Assembly (NCBI RefSeq): GCF_049059935.1
Contig: NZ_JBMGQR010000002.1
Coordinates: 62,001 to 126,000 of the forward strand
Direction: 5' to 3'
From: JAURVT01 sp049059935
GTDB taxonomy: Bacteria > Actinomycetota > Actinomycetes > Propionibacteriales > Nocardioidaceae
DNA length: 64,000 bases
The notes under the pieces were generated by a model. That model was not told the origin of the DNA, made no database searches, and saw nothing but the letters and a program-made list of their open reading frames with translations. The stretch's first letter is position 1. Each line of letters starts with the position of its first letter. Both the position numbers and the translations under genes were made by a program. Below, one piece after another: positions 1-8,149 of this stretch.

Positions 1-770
1 GACGACTTGGACCCGTCGATGCTCTTGCGCAGCGCCGCCATCAGGTCGATGACCTCGCCGTCGTCCTTCTCGTCCACCTCGCGGCGGATCACCTCGCCAC
101 CCTCGATCTTGGCGGTGACGAGCTGCTGGACGGCCTCGGCGTAGTGGTCCTCGTACTGGGTGGGGTCGAAGTCGGTGGCCAGGCTCTCGACGAGCGCGTC
201 GGCCATCTGGACCTCCTTGGCCTTGAGCTCGACCTCGGTGTCGAGCACGTCGAACGCGGCCTCGCGGACCTCGTCGGGCCACAGCATGGTCTGCAGGACG
301 ATCGCCTTGTCGCGCACGCGCAGCACGGCCATCGACTCGCGCTGGCGGAGCGCCACGGTGACGACGGCGACGCGCTCGGTGCGCGTCAGGGCCTCGCGCA
401 GCAGCACGTAGGGCTTGATCGCCTTGGGGTCGGGCTCGAGGTAGTAGCTCTTGTCGAGCCACATCGGGTCGATCGACTCGGCGGGCACGAACTCGCCGAT
501 CTCGATCTCCTTGCTGCTCGACAGCGGCAGCTGGTCGAGGTCGTCGTCGGTGAGCACGATCTGCTCGCCGCCCACCTCGATGCTCTTGGCGATCTGGCTG
601 TACTCGACCTCCTCGCCGTCGGCCTCGGCCACGCGGCGGTACCGGACGCGGCTGCCGTCCGAGGCCCTGACCTGGTGGAACTTCATGTCGTGGCTGCCCG
701 TGGCCGTGTAGAGGCTCACCGGGACGCTGACCAGCCCGAAGGCGACCGAGCCCTTCCACATCGCGCGCAT
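1..770 (-). CDS. ku: Ku protein (NHEJ), 3' part outside window
   Basis: Ku binds broken DNA ends as a homodimer and recruits LigD-type enzymes for non-homologous end joining. Read on the reverse strand from an ATG at 770, the protein begins MRAMWKGSVAFGLVSVPV, the canonical start of bacterial Ku, and continues through the Ku core. About 256 codons are visible before the window edge removes the C-terminal end. GGGAG five bases upstream of the ATG supports the start. It is divergent from the LigD-type polymerase gene at 798 with only 27 bp between the start codons, so both promoters must sit in or overlap that gap. The family is clear; only the C-terminal extent is unknown. Confidence 0.93.
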   Translation of the reverse strand, partial: MRAMWKGSVAFGLVSVPVSLYTATGSHDMKFHQVRASDGSRVRYRRVAEADGEEVEYSQIAKSIEVGGEQIVLTDDDLDQLPLSSSKEIEIGEFVPAESIDPMWLDKSYYLEPDPKAIKPYVLLREALTRTERVAVVTVALRQRESMAVLRVRDKAIVLQTMLWPDEVREAAFDVLDTEVELKAKEVQMADALVESLATDFDPTQYEDHYAEAVQQLVTAKIEGGEVIRREVDEKDDGEVIDLMAALRKSIDGSKS

Positions 771-797
771 CGTGTCTCCCTGGTGCCACACTGGGGC

Positions 798-1682
798 ATG
801 CCGTCCGCCGACCGCACGACCGTCGACGTCGAGGGCACCACGCTGCGCGTGAGCAACCTCGACAAGGTGCTGTTCCCCGCTGACGGTACGACCAAGTCGG
901 ACGTGATGCACCACTATCTGGTCGTGGCGGACGCGATCCTCGCCCAGCTCGCCGGCCGTCCGGCCACCCGCAAGCGTTGGCCCGACGGCACGGGCAAGGG
1001 CTCGTTCTTCGAGAAGAACGTCCCGCGGGGCGCCCCGGACTGGCTGCGCACCGTGGTCCTGGACTCCCCCGGCAGCAGCCGCGACCGCGAGCAGGTCACC
1101 TACCCGATCCTGGAGGACCGGGCCGGCCTGATCTGGGCGGCCAACCTCGCGGCGCTCGAGCTGCACACCCCGCAGTGGACGGTCGGCCCGCGCGGCGGCG
1201 TCCACTCCCCCGACCGCCTCGTCATCGACCTCGACCCCGGCGAGCCCGCGGGGCTGGCCGAGTGCGTCGAGGTGGCGCACCTGGTGCGCGAGCGGCTGGA
1301 GGCCGACGACTTCACGGTGGTGCCGGTCACGAGCGGCAGCAAGGGCATGCAGCTCTACGCCTCGGACGGGCAGCAGCGCGACGGCCTGACGTTCCGCGGC
1401 TACGCCCAGGAGCTGGCGACGTCGCTGGAGTCCGAGCGACGCGACCTGGTGCTGTCGAACATGAAGCGCGACATCCGCAAGGGCAAGGTGCTCCTGGACT
1501 GGAGCCAGAACACGCCGGCCAAGACCACCGTGACGCCGTACTCGCTGCGCGGTCGCGAGCGCGCCACCGTCGCGATGCCCCGCACCTGGGACGAGCTGGA
1601 CTCCGACCTCGAGCAGGTGCACCGCACCGAGGTCGAGGACCGGATGGACGACCTCGGCGACCTGATGGAGCAGCTGCCGTAG
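798..1682 (+). CDS. ligD: LigD-type NHEJ polymerase domain protein (stand-alone)
   Basis: This 294-residue protein is the polymerase/primase (AEP-type, PolDom) part of bacterial LigD, which fills or extends ends during NHEJ. Visible signatures are LVIDLDP with the metal-binding pair Asp144 and Asp146, an SGSKGMQ nucleotide-binding motif near residue 179, and a third acidic residue, Asp234, in LLDWSQN. No ATP-dependent ligase or phosphoesterase domain is attached, so ligation must come from another gene. The reading frame is open further upstream, but the ATG at 798 matches the family N-terminus and avoids overlap with ku. The gene ends 1 bp before the convergent epimerase-like gene. Family assignment is firm; the symbol refers to the domain only. 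Confidence 0.9.
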   Translation: MPSADRTTVDVEGTTLRVSNLDKVLFPADGTTKSDVMHHYLVVADAILAQLAGRPATRKRWPDGTGKGSFFEKNVPRGAPDWLRTVVLDSPGSSRDREQVTYPILEDRAGLIWAANLAALELHTPQWTVGPRGGVHSPDRLVIDLDPGEPAGLAECVEVAHLVRERLEADDFTVVPVTSGSKGMQLYASDGQQRDGLTFRGYAQELATSLESERRDLVLSNMKRDIRKGKVLLDWSQNTPAKTTVTPYSLRGRERATVAMPRTWDELDSDLEQVHRTEVEDRMDDLGDLMEQLP

Positions 1683-1683
1683 C

Positions 1684-2607
1684 TCAGGGCTGCACCGCGG
1701 TGCGGCGGCACACCTCGTCCCACGGCGTGGGCGCCAGGCCCAGCTCGGCCTGCGCCGCCGACGAGTCGAGCACGTACGGACGCGTCCACTGGTACCGCAG
1801 CTCCTCGAGCTCGCGCATCATCGGCACCACCTTGCCCGCCGCCCAGGTGATCGGACGCGGGATCGCGCGCACGCGCACCGCGGGCTTGCCGACCGCGGCG
1901 AGCACGTCGTTGACGGCCTCGGTCTGCGTGCGGGGCGGGTTGGTGGGCACGTGCCAGACGCGTCCCCAGGCCTCGGGCCGGTCGACGACCGCCACGAGCG
2001 TGCGCGCCACGTCGCGGACGTCGGTGAAGGAGTGCGGCTGGTCGGGGTCGCCGAGCACCCGGACGTCCTTGCCCTGCAGCGCCGCGGGCAGCACGCGCGA
2101 CACGTGCCCGTTGGTCCCGACGCCGGTGCCGACGTAGTCCGAGCCCCGCACCTCGAAGGCGTGCATCCGTCCCGCCCGGTGCGCGGCGAGCGCGTCGGCC
2201 CACATCCGGCTGCGCAGCACGGCCTTGTGGTCGGTGGCCGCGTCGGGCATGCCCTCGACCATCGGACGGTCGACGGGGCCGTAGGGGTACAGGTTGCCGG
2301 TGATCGCGAGCACGGCGCCGGTCTGCTCGGCCACCTGGTGCAGCGACGCCGCGAGCGGCGGCCACAGCTGCTCCCAGGTCGTGTAGTCGACGGGGTTCGC
2401 GGCGTTGTAGAGCGCGACGGCGCCCTCGACCCGCTCACGCAGGGCGACGGGGTCCGAGGCGTCGACGGCCTCGTGGCTGACGCCGGCGATGCCGGTGTCG
2501 CGACCCGAGCGGGTCAGCACCACCACCTCCCGGCCGGACGCGGCGAGCTGCGTGGCGACCTCGCGGCCCACCGGGCCGGCTCCGACGACGACGTGACGAT
2601 CGGACAT
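1684..2607 (-). CDS. NAD-dependent epimerase/dehydratase family protein (extended SDR)
   Basis: A 307-residue extended short-chain dehydrogenase-like protein. The N-terminus HVVVGAGPVGREVATQL is a Rossmann dinucleotide-binding loop (GxGxxG-type), and the rest resembles nucleoside-diphosphate-sugar epimerases. A clear YxxxK active-site motif is not obvious, so it may be an atypical member or an NAD(P)H-binding protein. The ATG at 2607 is preceded by GGAGAAT. It is divergent from the TetR gene at 2736, and the intervening 128 bp carry palindromic operators, which suggests this gene is the regulator's target. The substrate cannot be deduced. Confidence 0.8.
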   Translation of the reverse strand: MSDRHVVVGAGPVGREVATQLAASGREVVVLTRSGRDTGIAGVSHEAVDASDPVALRERVEGAVALYNAANPVDYTTWEQLWPPLAASLHQVAEQTGAVLAITGNLYPYGPVDRPMVEGMPDAATDHKAVLRSRMWADALAAHRAGRMHAFEVRGSDYVGTGVGTNGHVSRVLPAALQGKDVRVLGDPDQPHSFTDVRDVARTLVAVVDRPEAWGRVWHVPTNPPRTQTEAVNDVLAAVGKPAVRVRAIPRPITWAAGKVVPMMRELEELRYQWTRPYVLDSSAAQAELGLAPTPWDEVCRRTAVQP

Positions 2608-2627
2608 GGGATTCTCCGTTCAGGAAC

Positions 2628-2714
2628 GAGAGCGGTGCTCTCTGCTGTCTCGAGACTCCCACCTTCGCCATCTGTGGTCAAGAGCAGTGCTCTCGTTTCT
2701 TGCCAGTGCTCTCG
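2628..2714. promoter_or_regulatory. Palindromic TetR-type operators in divergent intergenic region
   Basis: Three related sites lie between the divergent epimerase-like and TetR genes. GAGAGC-GGT-GCTCTC at 2628-2642 is a perfect inverted repeat. AAGAGC-AGT-GCTCTC at 2680-2694 matches in five of six pairs. A half-site, AGTGCTCTCG, lies at 2705-2714. Such placement is typical of an autoregulated TetR repressor that also controls its divergent neighbour. Binding by the local TetR protein is inferred from position only. Confidence 0.65.
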
Positions 2715-2735
2715 TGAACGGGCAGGATCGGTCCC

Positions 2736-3446
2736 GTGACCGACGCCCCCCGCACCGCCCGCGCCCGAGCCCGCGTGGAGATCACCGAGGAGATCCTCGC
2801 CTCGGCCCGCCGCCAGCTGGCGACCGTCGGGCCCGGCGGGCTGTCGCTGCGGGCGGTGGCCCGCGACGTCGGCATGGTGTCGTCGGCGGTCTACCGCTAC
2901 GTCGCGAGCCGCGACGACCTCCTCACCGCCCTGATCGTGCGGGCCTACGACGAGCTGGGCGAGCACGTGGAGACCGCCGACGCAGCCGTCGCCGACCGCC
3001 AGGACCACCGCGCCCGGTGGACGGCGTCGTGCCGCGCCCTGCGCGGCTGGGCGCTGGCCCACCCGCACGACCACGCCCTGGTCTACGGCTCGCCCGTGAT
3101 CGGCTACGCCGCCCCGCAGGACACCGTCCGCGCGGCCGTGCGGGTCGTCCTCGTGCTGGCGACGATCGCCGTCGAGGCCAACGCCGGACGGCCCGGCCGC
3201 CGACCGGTCCCCGACGCCCTGGCCGGCACCGCCGCCGCGGCCCGCGACGCCCTGGTGGAGCGCGGGCTGGACGCGGGCGACGTCGCCGACGACGTCGTCA
3301 CCGCCGTCCTGCTGGCCTGGACGACGGTCGTCGGCACCGTCTCGTTCGAGCTGGCCGGCCACTACGTCGGGTCGGTGCAGGACGCCGACGCGTGGTTCGA
3401 CGACGTCGTCGACCGGCTCGCCGACGCCGCTCTCGGCCCCGCCTGA
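2736..3446 (+). CDS. TetR/AcrR family transcriptional regulator
   Basis: A 236-residue TetR-family repressor. The N-terminal helix-turn-helix spans roughly residues 15-60, with the typical GLSLRAVARDVGMVSSAVYRYV recognition region interrupted only by ordinary substitutions, followed by RDDLLTAL. The remaining ligand-binding half is all-helical and of the WHG (TetR C-terminal) type. The GTG at 2736 is the only reasonable start just ahead of the HTH. It is likely autoregulatory through the palindromes at 2628-2714 and probably represses the divergent epimerase-like gene. The effector is unknown. Its operator differs from those in front of the desaturase operon downstream. Confidence 0.88.
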   Translation: MTDAPRTARARARVEITEEILASARRQLATVGPGGLSLRAVARDVGMVSSAVYRYVASRDDLLTALIVRAYDELGEHVETADAAVADRQDHRARWTASCRALRGWALAHPHDHALVYGSPVIGYAAPQDTVRAAVRVVLVLATIAVEANAGRPGRRPVPDALAGTAAAARDALVERGLDAGDVADDVVTAVLLAWTTVVGTVSFELAGHYVGSVQDADAWFDDVVDRLADAALGPA

Positions 3447-3483
3447 GGGGCCGGACGACGGCTGTGGGTCGTCTCACGGGCCG

Positions 3484-3540
3484 TTGACTCACTACCTACG
3501 GCACCGTAACTTAGGGGGTACGTACCTACGCATCCGTAGG
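3484..3540 (+). promoter_or_regulatory. Promoter overlapped by twin palindromic operators (reductase-desaturase operon)
   Basis: A -35 box TTGACT (3484-3489) and a -10 box TAACTT (3507-3512) are separated by exactly 17 bp. Two inverted repeats of the same design overlap or follow the promoter: CCTACG-GCAC-CGTAAC at 3495-3510 and the perfect CCTACG-CATC-CGTAGG at 3525-3540. Their centres are 30 bp apart, about three helical turns. The first covers the -10 box, so binding would block transcription. The cognate repressor (TetR-like by site symmetry) is not evident in this window. Confidence 0.75.
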
Positions 3541-3577
3541 TTCTGGACCCACTGCCCCCACCACCGGAGGACGAGCC

Positions 3578-4690
3578 ATGTCGACCGACCGTCTCCCCCG
3601 CCGGGGTCTGGCACGGCGGCTGCTCGCGACCCGCCTGGCCGACCACCTCACCGCGCCGCACGGCGTCGACCGCTTCCTGGAGCAGATCGACCCGATGCTG
3701 ACGGTGCACCAGGTGCGCGGCATCGTCTCGGAGGTCGTCCACGAGACCGGCGCGGCCAGCACCGTCGTGCTCGCCCCGAACGACGCCTGGACCGGCTTCA
3801 GGCCGGGCCAGCACGTCCAGTTCGGCGTCGAGGTCGAGGGCAAGCGCCGCATCCGCTGCTTCTCGGTGTCGAGCTCGACCGCCCGCGCCGACGGCCGCTT
3901 CAGCGTCACCGTCAAGGCGCACGACGACGGCTACGTCTCGCAGTACCTGCACCGGCAGATGACGCCGGGCACCCGGGTCTACCTGTCCGAGGCCGAGGGC
4001 GAGTTCGTGCTGCCCGAGGTCGTCCCCGACGACCTGCTGCTGCTGAGCGGCGGCAGCGGCATCACCCCGGTGATGTCGATGCTCCGCAGCCTGCGCGACG
4101 TCGGTCACGACCGTCCGGTGACGTTCCTGCACTACGCCCGCACCCCGGACGACGAGATCTTCCGCGGCGAGCTCGACGAGATCGCCGCCACCTGCCCCTG
4201 GGCCACCGTGCGTCGCGTCTACACCCGCGAGCCCGGCCGGGGCGACCTGCAGGGCCGCTTCACCGCCGCGCACCTGGAGGCCCTCGGTCTCGAGCCGGCC
4301 ACCACGCCCACCTGGGCGTGCGGTCCAGCGGGCCTGATCGAGACCGTCCGCAAGGTCTACGCCGAGGCCGGGGCCGAGCAGATGCTCGCCGTCGAGTACT
4401 TCAAGGTCCCTTCGGTCGACCTCGACGCCGCCGATGCGACCGGGACCCTGTCGCTCGACCTCAGCGGGCGCGACGTGCCCAACGACGGCCGCACCATCCT
4501 GGAGCAGGCCGAGGAGGCCGGTCTCACGCCGGAGTTCGGCTGTCGCAGGGGCATCTGCCACACGTGCACCGTCAGGAAGAAGCACGGTGCGGTGCGCAAC
4601 GTGCTCTCCGGCGAGGTCCGCGCCGACACCGACGAGGACATCCGCATCTGCGTCAACAAGCCCGTCGGCGACGTCTGCGTCTCCCTCTAG
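3578..4690 (+). CDS. Ferredoxin reductase-like oxidoreductase with C-terminal 2Fe-2S domain (desaturase electron donor)
   Basis: A 370-residue flavin/iron-sulfur reductase. It contains an FAD-binding region with RIRCFSVSSS (the RxxS-type flavin motif), an NAD(P)-binding half with LLLSGGSGITPVMSML, and a C-terminal plant-type ferredoxin domain with Cys-x4-Cys-x2-Cys (GCRRGICHTC) and a final Cys near ICVNKP. This is the architecture of the mycobacterial Rv3230c-type reductase, which passes electrons from NADPH to the DesA3 acyl-CoA desaturase. The desaturase gene follows 46 bp downstream on the same strand, so the two should work as a pair at the membrane. Expression should start at the TTGACT/TAACTT promoter. 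Family and partner are well supported; cofactor preference is inferred. Confidence 0.88.
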   Translation: MSTDRLPRRGLARRLLATRLADHLTAPHGVDRFLEQIDPMLTVHQVRGIVSEVVHETGAASTVVLAPNDAWTGFRPGQHVQFGVEVEGKRRIRCFSVSSSTARADGRFSVTVKAHDDGYVSQYLHRQMTPGTRVYLSEAEGEFVLPEVVPDDLLLLSGGSGITPVMSMLRSLRDVGHDRPVTFLHYARTPDDEIFRGELDEIAATCPWATVRRVYTREPGRGDLQGRFTAAHLEALGLEPATTPTWACGPAGLIETVRKVYAEAGAEQMLAVEYFKVPSVDLDAADATGTLSLDLSGRDVPNDGRTILEQAEEAGLTPEFGCRRGICHTCTVRKKHGAVRNVLSGEVRADTDEDIRICVNKPVGDVCVSL

Positions 4691-4736
4691 CCAGCTCCTC
4701 ACTCCCCCTCCATCCCGCGACGGAAGGACCAGCCCC

Positions 4737-5957
4737 GTGCTCACCACCCTGCTCAACATCGGCAAGGGCCCCGTGCCCAGCGCCAGCGCCCACGACGAGC
4801 GCCCCAAGCCCCTGGTCTCCGAGACCGACCCGACGCGTCGCGCCACCGTCGGCCTGGACCGCCTCACCTACGAGCAGCTCGACGAGCTCGCGGCCGAGCT
4901 GGACGCGATCCGTCAGCGCGTGCTGGACGACCTCGGCCAGGAGGACGCCGACTACATCCGCAGGGTGGTCAAGGTGCAGTCCGGCCTGGAGATCGCCGGG
5001 CGCGCCCTGATGTTCCTGCCGTTCGTCCCGCCGGCCTGGCTCGCGGGCGTCGCGAGCCTCTCGCTGGCCAAGATCCTGGACAACATGGAGATCGGCCACA
5101 ACGTCATGCACGGCCAGTACGACTGGATGAACGACCCCGCACTGAACTCCAAGCAGTTCGAGTGGGACATCGTCGGTCCGGCCAAGGGCTGGCAGCAGAC
5201 GCACAACTACGAGCACCACACGTTCACGAACATCCACGGCAAGGACCGCGACATCGGCTACGGCCTGGTGCGCATCGACGAGGACCAGCCCTGGCACCCG
5301 GTCTACCTCGCCAACCCGCTGCTGGCGTTCGGCCTGATGTTCATCTTCGAGTGGGGCGTGATGCTCCACGACCTCGAGCTCGACAAGCTGCAGTCGGGCG
5401 AGGAGACCTGGGCCGAGGTCAAGGCCCGCAACGCGGGCACCCTGGCGAAGATCCGCCGCCAGGTGCTCAAGGACTACGTCCTGTTCCCCGCCCTGACCGG
5501 CCCGTTCTTCCTCTCCACCCTGGCGGGGAACTTCAGCGCCAACATCGTCCGCAACATCTGGGCGTTCAACGTGATCTTCTGCGGCCACTTCCCGGCCGAC
5601 GTCGAGACGTTCAGCGAGGAGTCGGCCGAGAACGAGTCGCGCGGCCAGTGGTACCTGCGCCAGGTGCTGGGGTCGGCCAACATCTCGGGCTCCAAGGTCT
5701 TCCACATCCTCACCGGCAACCTGAGCCACCAGATCGAGCACCACCTGTTCCCCGATATCCCGTCGCGCCGCTACCCCCAGATCGCCCCGGAGGTCCGCGA
5801 GATCTGCGACCGCTACGGCCTGACCTACAACACCGGCCCGCTGACCAGGCAGATCGGCAGTGTCGCCAAGAAGCTCTTCACGCTCGGCCTGCCCCCGCGC
5901 AAGGGCTCGTCCGCCACGGCGCAGACCCCCCGCGCCGACGCCGACCTGGCCGCCTGA
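4737..5957 (+). CDS. Membrane fatty acid (acyl-CoA) desaturase, DesA3-like
   Basis: A 406-residue integral membrane desaturase that would introduce a cis double bond into a long-chain acyl-CoA. All three histidine boxes of the di-iron site are present: GHNVMH, HNYEHH and HQIEHH. Hydrophobic stretches lie between the boxes. The GTG at 4737 follows GGAAGGA at a good distance. The pairing with the upstream 2Fe-2S reductase matches mycobacterial Rv3230c-DesA3 (delta-9 stearoyl-CoA desaturase), so oleate-type products are expected. These would be natural substrates for the fatty-acid methyltransferase operon that begins 140 bp downstream. A strong terminator separates the two operons. Regiospecificity is inferred. 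Confidence 0.9.
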   Translation: MLTTLLNIGKGPVPSASAHDERPKPLVSETDPTRRATVGLDRLTYEQLDELAAELDAIRQRVLDDLGQEDADYIRRVVKVQSGLEIAGRALMFLPFVPPAWLAGVASLSLAKILDNMEIGHNVMHGQYDWMNDPALNSKQFEWDIVGPAKGWQQTHNYEHHTFTNIHGKDRDIGYGLVRIDEDQPWHPVYLANPLLAFGLMFIFEWGVMLHDLELDKLQSGEETWAEVKARNAGTLAKIRRQVLKDYVLFPALTGPFFLSTLAGNFSANIVRNIWAFNVIFCGHFPADVETFSEESAENESRGQWYLRQVLGSANISGSKVFHILTGNLSHQIEHHLFPDIPSRRYPQIAPEVREICDRYGLTYNTGPLTRQIGSVAKKLFTLGLPPRKGSSATAQTPRADADLAA

Positions 5958-6010
5958 GGGACCCATCCACGCCCCCCGCGGGCGCGAAGTACACACGTGG
6001 TTGTGTGGTG

Positions 6011-6063
6011 GACCCGCACGGACGACGCACCCTCCCCGGTGCGTCATCCGTGCGGGTCGTTTC
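6011..6063 (+). terminator. Rho-independent-type terminator after desaturase
   Basis: A 21-bp stem (6011-6031 with 6038-6058, a single mismatch) closes a 6-nt CTCCCC loop and is followed by GTTTCT. It lies between the desaturase stop and the next operon and should end the reductase-desaturase transcript. Confidence 0.8.
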
Positions 6064-6098
6064 TCGTCCTAAGTGAGTAGAAAAGTAGGTAGTGTGTG

Positions 6099-7385
6099 AT
6101 GGTGCACGACAGCAGCCCGACGGGGTCCCGTCCCAGCGTCGCGGTGATCGGGTCCGGCGTCTCGGGCCTGACGGCGGCCTACCTGCTGCGCGACACCCAC
6201 GACGTCACGCTGCTCGAGTCCGACGACCGCCTCGGTGGCCACGCGCACACCCACCAGGTGGCCACGCCCACCGGCACGATGGGCGTCGACTCGGGCTTCA
6301 TCGTCCACAACGACCGCACGTACCCGTACCTGCGCCGCCTGTTCGACGAGCTCGACGTCGAGGTGCACCCCACCGAGATGTCGATGAGCATCCAGTGCAC
6401 CCGCACCGGCCTGGAGTACGCGGGCGGACGCGGCGCCAAGGGCATCTTCGCGCAGCGCCGCCGCGCGGCCGACCCCCGCTTCCTCGCCCTGCTGGCCCAG
6501 GTCAAGCGGTTCCAGGTGCTCGCCGGCAGGCTGCTCGACGACCCCGACGGCGACGACTCCCTGACCTACGGCGAGTTCCTGCGCCGGCACCGGTTCGGCT
6601 CCTACTTCACCAGCTACTACGCGATCCCCGTGGTGTCGTGCGTGTGGTCGTCGGGGCACGACATAGCGCTCGAGTACCCCGCCCGCTACCTGTTCGAGTT
6701 CCTGCGGCACCACGGGTTCCTGAGCCTCGGTGACTCCCCGCAGTGGTTCACCGTCGTCGGCGGCTCGGGCACGTACGTCGACAAGGTCGCCGCGGCCCTC
6801 ACCGACGTCCGTCGCTCGACCGGCGCCACCCGCGTGCTGCGCGACGCCGACGGCGTCACCGTCGACGACGCCCGCGGCGGCTCGCAGCGATACGACCAGG
6901 TGCTGCTGGCCACGCACGCCGACGACGCGCTCGCGCTGCTCGCCGACGCGACGCCCGACGAGAAGCGGGTGCTGGGCGCGTTCGAGTACTCCCAGAACGA
7001 GACCGTCCTGCACACCGACGCGAGCCTGCTGCCCACCGCGCCGCAGGCCCGCGCCGCCTGGAACTACCGCACCGACGGCGGACGTCGCGAGGCGCGCACC
7101 CAGGTGACGTACTGGATGAACAAGCTGCAGGGCCTGCCCGGCGACGAGCAGTACCTGGTGACGCTCAACGCCACCGACCGCATCGACCCCGCCAGCGTCG
7201 TCGCGACGATGCAGTACACGCACCCGATCTACACGCCGGCCTCGGTCGCCGCCCAGCGCGAGCTCGACTCCGTCACCACCGGACGCACCGCGTTCGCCGG
7301 CGCGTACCACGGCTGGGGCTTCCACGAGGACGGCTGCCGCTCGGGGGTGCGCGCCGCGCAGGCCATCGGGGGCTCGCGCTGGTGA
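6099..7385 (+). CDS. FAD-dependent amine-oxidase-like oxidoreductase (lipid-modification operon)
   Basis: A 428-residue flavoprotein of the COG2907/amine-oxidase type. SVAVIGSGVSGLTAAYLL is the FAD Rossmann loop, followed by LLESDDRLGGHAHTH and the C-terminal GRTAFAGAYHGWGFHEDGC region characteristic of this family. A GTG at 6096 is an alternative start. It is the first gene of a tightly overlapping operon (GTGA overlap with DUF1365, then with the methyltransferase). The same FAD protein/DUF1365/Cfa trio recurs in light- or singlet-oxygen-induced operons of other bacteria, where such enzymes modify unsaturated membrane fatty acids. The exact reaction here (saturation, oxidation or furan formation) is not determined by sequence. 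Confidence 0.85.
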   Translation: MVHDSSPTGSRPSVAVIGSGVSGLTAAYLLRDTHDVTLLESDDRLGGHAHTHQVATPTGTMGVDSGFIVHNDRTYPYLRRLFDELDVEVHPTEMSMSIQCTRTGLEYAGGRGAKGIFAQRRRAADPRFLALLAQVKRFQVLAGRLLDDPDGDDSLTYGEFLRRHRFGSYFTSYYAIPVVSCVWSSGHDIALEYPARYLFEFLRHHGFLSLGDSPQWFTVVGGSGTYVDKVAAALTDVRRSTGATRVLRDADGVTVDDARGGSQRYDQVLLATHADDALALLADATPDEKRVLGAFEYSQNETVLHTDASLLPTAPQARAAWNYRTDGGRREARTQVTYWMNKLQGLPGDEQYLVTLNATDRIDPASVVATMQYTHPIYTPASVAAQRELDSVTTGRTAFAGAYHGWGFHEDGCRSGVRAAQAIGGSRW

Positions 7386-8149
7386 GCGCCACGACCGCCG
7401 CCCTCGGCACCCTGCCGCAGGTGCCGGCCCTCGTCGAGGGCACGGTCGGGCACACGCGGCGCACGCCCCTGCGTCACCGATTCGACTACCGCGTCTACCA
7501 GTGGCTCGTCGACGTCGACGACCTCCCGCGCCTGCGCTGGCCGCTCCGCGCGTTCTCGTCGTTCTCGGCCCGCGACCACATGGGCGACCCCGAACGCACC
7601 ATCCGCCAGAACATCGACGCCTACTGCGCGCTGCACGACGTCGACCTCACGGGCGGGCGGGTGCTCATGCTGGCCAACGCCCGCGTGCTCGGCCACACCT
7701 TCGACCCGCTCAGCGTGTTCTGGTGCCTGCGCCCCGACGGCTCGCTCGCCTGCATCGTCGCCGAGGTCCACAACACCTACGGCGAGCGGCACGCGTACCT
7801 GCTGCGCCCCGACGAGCAGGGTCGCAGCAGCACCGACAAGGCGTTCTACGTCTCGCCGTTCTTCACCGTCGACGGCCGCTACGACCTGCAGTTCCGGCTC
7901 GGCGAGGACCAGGTGTCCTCGACGATCGTGCTGCGGCAGGGCGAGGGCGGTGACGCCGTCTTCAGCGCCACCTTCCGCGGCCGTCCGCGTCCCCTGCGCA
8001 CGCGCCGCCTGGTGCGTCTGCTCATCTCGCAGCCCCTGATGACCCATCGGGTGAGCCTGCTGATACGAATCCATGGCGTCTGGCTGTGGTTGCGACGACT
8101 TCCCGTCGTGCCCCGCCGTCCCCATGACCACCAGGAGGGTGTCACGTGA
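7382..8149 (+). CDS. DUF1365 family protein
   Basis: A 255-residue member of DUF1365 (COG3496). Characteristic features are the N-terminal GTVGHTRRTPLRHRFDYRVY, the VLMLANARVLGHTFDPLSVFWC block, VAEVHNTYGERHAYLL, and KAFYVSPFF followed by a beta-rich tail. Its biochemical role is unknown, but it is almost always encoded between the FAD oxidoreductase and the cyclopropane-type methyltransferase. The GTG at 7382 overlaps the preceding stop by four bases, and its own stop overlaps the next start, so the three proteins are translationally coupled. Confidence 0.88.
   Translation: MSATTAALGTLPQVPALVEGTVGHTRRTPLRHRFDYRVYQWLVDVDDLPRLRWPLRAFSSFSARDHMGDPERTIRQNIDAYCALHDVDLTGGRVLMLANARVLGHTFDPLSVFWCLRPDGSLACIVAEVHNTYGERHAYLLRPDEQGRSSTDKAFYVSPFFTVDGRYDLQFRLGEDQVSSTIVLRQGEGGDAVFSATFRGRPRPLRTRRLVRLLISQPLMTHRVSLLIRIHGVWLWLRRLPVVPRRPHDHQEGVT

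Noticed and set aside
144..797. Upstream extension of the LigD-type polymerase frame to 144
   Set aside because: It would overlap ku completely; the peptide has no similarity to NHEJ proteins, and the ATG at 798 fits the family start.
5985..6008. CACAC/GTGTG inverted repeat before the terminator as an operator
   Set aside because: Arms are only five bases and lie between a stop codon and a strong terminator; chance is likely.
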